Shown here: positions 21,833 to 27,240 of the stretch, in pieces | How the letters are laid out: every line of letters begins with the position of its first letter | Position numbering within the stretch: the first letter of the stretch is position 1 | Assembly: GCA_050485485.1 (NCBI GenBank) | Contig: JBJHBM010000030.1 | Location: forward strand, 1 to 27,240 | Origin: WHSO01 sp050485485 | Lineage (GTDB): Bacteria; Pseudomonadota; Alphaproteobacteria; SMXQ01 | DNA length: 27,240 nt | Reading direction: 5' to 3' | Made by a program: the position numbers and the translations under genes | Notes under the pieces: generated by a model | Databases searched by the model: none | What the model saw: the letters and a program-made list of their open reading frames with translations, nothing else | What the model was told of the DNA's origin: nothing

Positions 21833-23787
21833 TCGCGGGGCCGGAACGGGCTGTCGCGCCGACGACCGGTGTCGGAGGCGGGCTCGGAGGACGCCGTACC
21901 CGAGGCGCCGAACAGGCGCGACCAGAACCCGCCGTCCTCGCTCGGCAGGGCGCGCGGGGCGCGCCCGCGATGGGCCTCCGCCATCACCTCCCGCCACAGC
22001 TGGGCGGGGAGGCCGCCGCCGGTGACGCCGCGGGTGGGGCGGCCATCGTCGTTGCCCATCCACACGCCCGCGACGTAGTCGGCGGAATAGCCGACGAACC
22101 AGGCGTCGCGGTGGTCCTGGGTGGTGCCGGTCTTGCCGCCGGTAGGCACGCCGATCCCCGCCGCCTGGCCGGTGCCGCGCGTCATCACCGCCTCCATCAT
22201 CTGGTTCATGTCGCGCACCAGCGCGGGCGGAACGCGCCGGCCGGGCCCCGAGCCCTCGCGCCGGTAGAGCACGGTGCCGGCGTCGTCGAGAATCTCCGTC
22301 ACGGCATGGGCGAACACGCCGTCGCCGCCGTTGGCGAACACCGCATAGGCCGCAGTCAGCTCGACCAGCGTCACCTCGGAGGCGCCGAGGGCGAGGCCGC
22401 CCTCGCGCCGCAGCGGCGCGGTGATGCCGAGCCGGCGCGCCCAGGTGATGGCGCGGTCGATGCCGGCCTGCTCCAGCACCCGCACCGCGACCGAGTTGAG
22501 CGAGCGCGCGAGCGCGTCCAGCATGGTGACGCGGCCGTGGTAGAGGCCGTCGTAGTTGCGCGGCGTGAAGTCGCCGAGCCGCACCGGCGCGTCGTCGAGC
22601 ACCCGGCCGGGCACGAGGCCGGCGTCGAGGCCGGCGAGGAACACCACCGGCTTGAACGCGGAGCCGGGCTGGCGCAGCGCCTGGGTGGCCCGGTTGAACT
22701 GGCTCTGGCCGTAGTCGGCGCCGCCCACCATCGCCCGCACCGCCCCGTCGGGCGACATCACCACCACGGCGGCCTGTCCGACCGCGCGCGCGCGCGCGGG
22801 GCCGTCCATCACCGCCGCCGTCGCAGCCTCGGCCGCGCGCTGCAGGCGCACGTCGAGGGTGGTGCGCACCACGAGGTCGCCCTTGCCGGCGCCGACGTAG
22901 CCGCGCGCCTGCTCGAGCGCCCAGTCGGCGAAATAGCGCCCGACGCGCGCCTGCTGGCGGCCGAGCCGGGCCGGATTGAGCTTGACCACGCGGGCCTGGG
23001 CCTGGGTGATGAAGCCCGCCGAGGCCATGCGGTCGAGCACCACCGCCGCGCGCTCGGCGGCGCGGTCGGGGTTTCTGGTGGGCGCGTAGCGCGACGGCGC
23101 CTTGAGCAGGCCCGCGAGCATCGCCGCCTCGTTGAGCGAGAGAGCGCGCGCCGACTTGCCGAAGTAGCTCTGCGCCGCCGCCTCGATGCCGAAGTTGCCG
23201 GCGCCGAAGTACACCCGGTTGAGATAGAGCGCGAGGATGTGGTCCTTGGCGAAGCGGCGCTCCAGCCACAGCGCCATCAGCACCTCCTGCACCTTGCGCT
23301 CGAGGGTGCGCTCGGGACCGAAGAACAGGTTCTTGGCGAGCTGCTGGGTGATGGTGGAGCCGCCCTGGACGATGCGCCCGTGGCGCAGGTTGACGAGCGT
23401 CGCGCGGCCGAGGCCGATCGGGTCGATCCCGGGATGGGAGTAGAACCGCGTGTCCTCGGTCGCGATGAAGGCCTGTGGCACGTGGGGCGGCAGCTCGGAG
23501 ACGGCGACGGGGCGCGCCATGGCCTCGCCGAAGCGCATGACCGGCGTGCCGTCGGCCGCGAGCAGCGTCACCGCCGGGCGCCGCTCGAGCGCGGGGATGC
23601 CCTCGATCTCGGGCAGGGTGTAGGCGTACCACGCCACCACCGCGCCGGCCGCGAGCATCCCCCAGATCGACAGGACCGCGCCCCACTTGAGCAATCCCCG
23701 CACAAGACCCCGGCGCGGCCGGGGCGCGCGCGGGGCGGGCTTGCGGTCCTTGCTGCGTGAGGGGCTGCGTGAGGGTTTGCGGGCCAT
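21829..23787 (-). CDS. Class A penicillin-binding protein (PBP1A family, transglycosylase/transpeptidase)
   Basis: This 652-residue bifunctional enzyme polymerises glycan strands from lipid II and cross-links peptidoglycan outside the inner membrane. A basic cytoplasmic start is followed by one anchor helix (about 32-57). The GT51 domain has catalytic Glu111 in EDTRFYSHPG, then GGSTITQQLAKNLFF (142-156) and KVQEVLMALWLERRF (165-179). The transpeptidase domain has Ser376-x-x-Lys379 in GSAFKP, SLN (429-431) and KTGTT (552-556). It is shorter than typical PBP1A (about 800) and lacks an obvious OB-like insert between the domains. The C-terminal tail is polar and disordered-looking. It follows gyrB on the same strand with a 129-base spacer that contains its own promoter candidate. 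Confidence 0.94.
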   Translation of the reverse strand: MARKPSRSPSRSKDRKPAPRAPRPRRGLVRGLLKWGAVLSIWGMLAAGAVVAWYAYTLPEIEGIPALERRPAVTLLAADGTPVMRFGEAMARPVAVSELPPHVPQAFIATEDTRFYSHPGIDPIGLGRATLVNLRHGRIVQGGSTITQQLAKNLFFGPERTLERKVQEVLMALWLERRFAKDHILALYLNRVYFGAGNFGIEAAAQSYFGKSARALSLNEAAMLAGLLKAPSRYAPTRNPDRAAERAAVVLDRMASAGFITQAQARVVKLNPARLGRQQARVGRYFADWALEQARGYVGAGKGDLVVRTTLDVRLQRAAEAATAAVMDGPARARAVGQAAVVVMSPDGAVRAMVGGADYGQSQFNRATQALRQPGSAFKPVVFLAGLDAGLVPGRVLDDAPVRLGDFTPRNYDGLYHGRVTMLDALARSLNSVAVRVLEQAGIDRAITWARRLGITAPLRREGGLALGASEVTLVELTAAYAVFANGGDGVFAHAVTEILDDAGTVLYRREGSGPGRRVPPALVRDMNQMMEAVMTRGTGQAAGIGVPTGGKTGTTQDHRDAWFVGYSADYVAGVWMGNDDGRPTRGVTGGGLPAQLWREVMAEAHRGRAPRALPSEDGGFWSRLFGASGTASSEPASDTGRRRDSPFRPRD

Positions 23788-23823
23788 GTGTTCTTCGCGT
23801 GCGCGCCGGGGCGCGCCCAGCCT

Positions 23824-23851
23824 AATCTAGCGGCGGCGCGCGGCACATCAA
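23824..23851 (-). promoter_or_regulatory. Candidate promoter of the penicillin-binding protein gene
   Basis: On the minus strand TTGATG (forward 23846-23851) and TAGATT (forward 23824-23829) are 16 bases apart, each matching four of six consensus positions. They lie about 40 bases upstream of the ATG at 23787. Between them and the start is a GCGCGCC-GG-GGCGCGC inverted repeat (23801-23816). Confidence 0.4.
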
Positions 23852-23916
23852 GAGCCGGCGCGACCGCTCACGGAAATGCCACGACCCGGCACGGGGCGTG
23901 GGCGCCCGGCGCGGCG

Positions 23917-26397
23917 TCACACGTCGAGGTTCGCGACCTCGAGCGCATGGGTCTGGATGAACTCGCGGCGCGGCTCGACCACGTCGCCCATCAAGGTGGC
24001 GAAAATGTCCTCCTGCGCCTCGGCGTGGCTGACCCGGACCTGCAGCAGCGTGCGCGCCTCGGGGTCGAGGGTGGTCTCCCACAACTGCTGGGGGTTCATC
24101 TCGCCGAGGCCCTTGTAGCGCTGCACCGCCACACCCTTGCGGCCGAGGTCCATGACCTGCTCGACGAGGCCGGTGGGGCCGACGATCCGGCTTTCGGTGT
24201 CCTTGCGGACCAGGGTGGAATGGCGCTCGAACACCTTCTGCAGCTCGACCGCCATCTGGTCCAGCCGGGTCGCCTCGACCATCGTGATGAGCTTGGCGTC
24301 GACGCGGCGCCGCTCGGGCACGCCGCGCAGGATCCGCTCGAACACCATGCCGTTCTCGTCGGCCCGGCCGCTCCAGCCCTGTTCGATCCTGCGGGTCAGG
24401 GCATCCATGCGCTTGGCGATGTAGGCCGCGACCTCCTGGGCGCGAGCGGGATCGCCGAAGATGGCCTGGTTGAGGACGCCGAGGATCGCCGCCTGCTCGA
24501 CGAGGGCCAGCGAGCCCGCCCGGCGCGCGAGCGGCATGAGCAGGTTGCGCGCATGGCGCGCCCGTTCGATCAGGGCGCGCAGGTCGGGCCCCGCGACCTG
24601 CTGGCCGTCGTGCAGCGTGAGGACCGCGTCCTCGATGCCGGTGCCGATCAGGTAGTCCTCGAGCGCGCGATCGTCCTTGAGATAGACCTCCGAGTTGCCG
24701 CGCTTGGCGCGATAGAGCGGCGGCTGGGCGATGTAGAGATGGCCGCGCTCGATCAGCTGCGGCATGTGGCGATAGAAGAACGTGAGCAGCAGAGTGCGGA
24801 TGTGCGCGCCGTCCACGTCGGCGTCGGTCATGATGATGACCTTGTGGTAGCGCAGCTTGCCGATGTTGAAGTCGTCGGCGCCGATCCCGGTGCCGAGCGC
24901 CGTGATCAACGTCCCGATCTCGGCCGAGCTCAGCATCTTGTCGAAGCGCGCGCGCTCGACGTTGAGGATCTTGCCGCGCAGCGGCAGGATCGCCTGGTTG
25001 GCGCGGTGGCGTCCCTGCTTGGCCGAGCCGCCGGCCGAATCGCCCTCGACGATGAACAGCTCCGCGAGTGCCGGGTCGCGCTCCTGGCAGTCGGCGAGCT
25101 TGCCCGGCAGCGAGGAGACGTCGAGCACGCCCTTGCGGCGCGTCAGCTCGCGCGCCTTGCGCGCGGCCTCGCGCGCGGCTGCCGCCTCGACCGCCTTGGC
25201 GATCACGCGCCGGCCTTCCGCCGGATGCTCCTCGAACCACTGGCCGAGACGGTCGGCGACGACGCTTTCCACCACGGGGCGCACCTCTGAGGAGACCAGT
25301 TTCTCCTTGGTCTGCGACGAGAACTTGGGGTCCGGCACCTTGACGGAGAGGACGCAGGTGAGCCCCTCGCGCGCGTCGTCGCCGGTCAGCACCACCTTGT
25401 CCCGACGCGCACTCCCCGCCGACGCCACGTAGGCGTTGACGGTGCGCGTCAGCGCCGCACGGAAGCCCGCAAGATGGGTGCCGCCGTCGCGCTGCGGGAT
25501 GTTGTTGGTGAAGCACAGCATGTTCTCGTGGTAGGCGTCGGTCCACTGCATGGCGACTTCCACGGTGATGCCGTCGCGCTGCTCCGAGATGTAGATCGGC
25601 GGTGCATGCAGCGCAGTCTTGGAACGGTCCAGGTAGTCGACGAAGGCGACCAGCCCGCCCTCGTAATGAAGCTCGTGCACCACCGGCTCAACCTCGCGCG
25701 CATCGGTGAAGACGATGCGGATGCCGGAGTTGAGGAAGGCGAGCTCGCGCAGCCGGTTGCGCAGCGTGTCGTGATCGTATTTGGTCTGGGTGAACACCTG
25801 CGGCGAGGCCGTGAAGGTGACCTCGGTGCCGGTACGATAGCTGCCGTCCGGGAGCTTCGGCGCCTCGCCCACCACGGCGAGCGGCGCCTCCGCCGCGCCG
25901 TCGCGGAAGCGCATGAAGTGCTCCTTGCCTTCGCGCCAGATGCGGAGCTCCAGGACCGAGGACAGCGCGTTCACCACGGAGACGCCGACGCCGTGAAGTC
26001 CGCCCGACACCTTGTAGGTGTTCTGGTCGAACTTACCGCCGGCATGCAGCTGGGTCATGATGACCTCGGCCGCCGAGACGCCTTCCTCGGCATGAATCTG
26101 GACCGGAATGCCGCGCCCGTTGTCGGTCACGGTGACGGAGCCGTCGACGTTGAGCATCACCTCGATGGTGTCGCAATAGCCCGCCATCGCCTCGTCGATG
26201 GCGTTGTCCACCACCTCGTAGACCATGTGGTGGAGGCCCGTGCCGTCGTCGGTGTCGCCGATGTACATGCCGGGGCGCTTGCGCACGGCCTCGAGGCCGC
26301 GCAGCACCTTGATGGCGCCGGCGCCGTATTCCTCGGCGGCCTCGCTCTTGCTCTTGCGCGCAGGCGGCGGTGCGGGTCGTTCGGGCTGGTCGGTCAT
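23917..26397 (-). CDS. gyrB: DNA gyrase subunit B
   Basis: This 826-residue type II topoisomerase subunit supplies the ATPase for negative supercoiling together with GyrA. The GHKL ATPase domain shows RKRPGMYIGDTDDGTGLHH, EVVDNAIDEA (Glu61, Asn65) and TDNGRGIPV. A transducer domain follows, then the TOPRIM domain with VEGDSAGG (450-457) and DADVDG (525-530), and the C-terminal YKGLGEMNPQQLWET. GyrB rather than ParE is supported by the neighbouring recF. The ATG at 26397 starts MTDQPERP and gives the expected length; no Shine-Dalgarno is visible in the 43 bases between recF and gyrB, so coupling to recF is possible. Upstream in-frame codons belong to the antisense of recF's frame and are not family-like. 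Confidence 0.97.
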   Translation of the reverse strand: MTDQPERPAPPPARKSKSEAAEEYGAGAIKVLRGLEAVRKRPGMYIGDTDDGTGLHHMVYEVVDNAIDEAMAGYCDTIEVMLNVDGSVTVTDNGRGIPVQIHAEEGVSAAEVIMTQLHAGGKFDQNTYKVSGGLHGVGVSVVNALSSVLELRIWREGKEHFMRFRDGAAEAPLAVVGEAPKLPDGSYRTGTEVTFTASPQVFTQTKYDHDTLRNRLRELAFLNSGIRIVFTDAREVEPVVHELHYEGGLVAFVDYLDRSKTALHAPPIYISEQRDGITVEVAMQWTDAYHENMLCFTNNIPQRDGGTHLAGFRAALTRTVNAYVASAGSARRDKVVLTGDDAREGLTCVLSVKVPDPKFSSQTKEKLVSSEVRPVVESVVADRLGQWFEEHPAEGRRVIAKAVEAAAAREAARKARELTRRKGVLDVSSLPGKLADCQERDPALAELFIVEGDSAGGSAKQGRHRANQAILPLRGKILNVERARFDKMLSSAEIGTLITALGTGIGADDFNIGKLRYHKVIIMTDADVDGAHIRTLLLTFFYRHMPQLIERGHLYIAQPPLYRAKRGNSEVYLKDDRALEDYLIGTGIEDAVLTLHDGQQVAGPDLRALIERARHARNLLMPLARRAGSLALVEQAAILGVLNQAIFGDPARAQEVAAYIAKRMDALTRRIEQGWSGRADENGMVFERILRGVPERRRVDAKLITMVEATRLDQMAVELQKVFERHSTLVRKDTESRIVGPTGLVEQVMDLGRKGVAVQRYKGLGEMNPQQLWETTLDPEARTLLQVRVSHAEAQEDIFATLMGDVVEPRREFIQTHALEVANLDV

Positions 26398-26440
26398 GTG
26401 CGCGGACTCGGTGTTGCGTGCAATGTCGTCGGAATGGGCA

Positions 26441-27240
26441 TCATGGCGCGTCGGCGTCGCGCACCCGGCCCGCGCCCGCCGTGAGGAAGCGGGCCGCCGG
26501 GGCGAGCGGAGCGAACACGGCGGCGTCGGTGCCGGTGAGCCAGGCCTGGGCGTCGAGCGCCGCGATCTCCGCAAACAGGCCGGCGCGATGGCGGTCGTCG
26601 AGATGGGCCGCCACCTCGTCCATCAGCAGGATCGGCGCGAAGCCGCGCAGGCGCGCCTGCAGACGGGCGGCACCCAGCACGATCGAGACCAGCAGGGTCT
26701 TCTGCTCGCCGGTCGAAAGCTCGGCCGCCGGCAGGGCGCGGGCGCGATGGCGCACCGCCATGTCGGAGCGATGCGGCCCGGCCCCGGCACCGCCGGTTTC
26801 GGCATCGCGCGCGCGCGCCTCCCGGAGCGCGGCGGCGAGCCGGTCCTCCGCGGCGAGCGCGGGCCCCTCGGCAAGCCAGGATTCCGCATCGCCCGCGACC
26901 GCGACCTCGGCGGCCGGGAACGGTCCGATTCCTTCCGCCGCGGCACGGGTGAAATCGGCCGCCGCCTGGCGCCGTGCGGCGGCGATCGCGACGCCCGACT
27001 CCGCCATGGTGCGCTCCAGCGCCGTGAGCCAGCCGGGATCGGCGCCGCCGTCCGCGAGCAGCCGCGCACGCTCGCGCAGGGCGCGCTCGTATTCGTTGAC
27101 GCGGCCGGCATGGGCCGGATCGAGCGCCGCCACCAGCTTGTCGAGATAGCGCCGCCGGGCCCCGGGCCGGTCGAGGAACAGGCGGTCCTGGGCGGGCGTC
27201 AGCCACAGCACCGGCACGCGCTCGGCGAGCGCGGCGGGGC
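26441..27240 (-). CDS. recF: DNA replication and repair protein RecF (partial, N-terminus off right edge)
   Basis: The frame is open to the right edge and ends with TGA at 26441-26443. The visible 265 or so residues are the C-terminal part of RecF, an SMC-like ATPase that helps load RecA at gapped DNA with RecO and RecR. Landmarks are WLTPAQDRLF just inside the edge, PHRSDM, the ABC-type signature STGEQK (26699-26716) and Walker B with LLMDEVAAHLDD (26595-26630). The N-terminal Walker A lies outside the window. An internal GTG at 27217 is not the true start because homology continues upstream of it. The order recF-gyrB fits the common dnaA-dnaN-recF-gyrB arrangement, predicting dnaN beyond the right edge. 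Confidence 0.95.
   Translation of the reverse strand, partial: PAALAERVPVLWLTPAQDRLFLDRPGARRRYLDKLVAALDPAHAGRVNEYERALRERARLLADGGADPGWLTALERTMAESGVAIAAARRQAAADFTRAAAEGIGPFPAAEVAVAGDAESWLAEGPALAAEDRLAAALREARARDAETGGAGAGPHRSDMAVRHRARALPAAELSTGEQKTLLVSIVLGAARLQARLRGFAPILLMDEVAAHLDDRHRAGLFAEIAALDAQAWLTGTDAAVFAPLAPAARFLTAGAGRVRDADAP

Noticed and set aside
20881..23760. 959-codon plus-strand frame across the MFS and penicillin-binding protein genes
   Set aside because: Overlaps two well-supported genes in other frames; composition is that of a shadow frame.
23801..23816. Perfect 7-bp inverted repeat before the penicillin-binding protein gene as an operator
   Set aside because: Pure GC alternation (GCGCGCC/GGCGCGC) is common by chance in this composition, and the two-base loop makes an RNA hairpin unfavourable.
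1..27240. tRNA/rRNA genes, CRISPR arrays, insertion sequences, toxin-antitoxin or phage-defence genes
   Set aside because: Looked for on both strands and not seen; no regularly spaced repeats, transposase motifs or tRNA-like cloverleaf sequences were found by eye.

Overview
The window looks like chromosomal DNA of a high-GC alphaproteobacterium, possibly Rhodospirillales-like. The basis is codon usage strongly biased to G or C at the third position, a double-length (382 aa) dCTP deaminase of the alphaproteobacterial type, an alphaproteobacterial PBP1A-family protein, and an adjacent recF-gyrB pair. Most genes are conventional and tightly packed. I see no tRNA, rRNA, CRISPR array, insertion sequence or prophage gene. 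Family assignments come from reading the translations and recalling family motifs; no database search was run.

Left part (1-11.5 kb): an exopolysaccharide (EPS) locus. It begins with a truncated membrane sensor (minus strand, runs off the left edge) and a divergent LapG-like periplasmic cysteine protease (BTLCP family). Next come a polyprenyl-phosphate sugar-phosphate transferase that starts the repeat unit and a Wzy/O-antigen-ligase-type polymerase (both plus). Converging on them is a minus-strand export operon, read from about 11.49 kb leftwards: an exported protein with a carbohydrate-binding-like beta-sandwich, an outer-membrane beta-barrel, a short OPX/Wza-like lipoprotein, a 372-bp gap with inverted repeats, a Wzc-type co-polymerase fused to a tyrosine kinase, and a TPR/VpsP-like membrane protein. 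No flippase or further glycosyltransferase is present, so part of the pathway must lie elsewhere.

Middle (11.6-19.7 kb): a two-gene ABC exporter (ATPase plus ABC-2 permease). Then comes a group resembling late cobalamin enzymes: a CobS-like protein, a CobC-like histidine phosphatase, dCTP deaminase (dcd), and a convergent CbiB-like protein. The CobS-like and CbiB-like proteins keep family length and fold signature but have lost most of the conserved acidic and polar motif residues. This is the most unusual signal in the window. A periplasmic ankyrin-repeat protein, uroporphyrinogen-III methyltransferase (cobA) and a YcgN-family cysteine-cluster protein follow.

Right part (19.8-27.2 kb): a YgjP-like metallopeptidase overlapping a Bcr/CflA drug-efflux MFS protein (plus), then on the minus strand recF (partial, runs off the right edge), gyrB and a bifunctional class A penicillin-binding protein. 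The recF-gyrB order is typical of regions near dnaA/dnaN in many bacteria.
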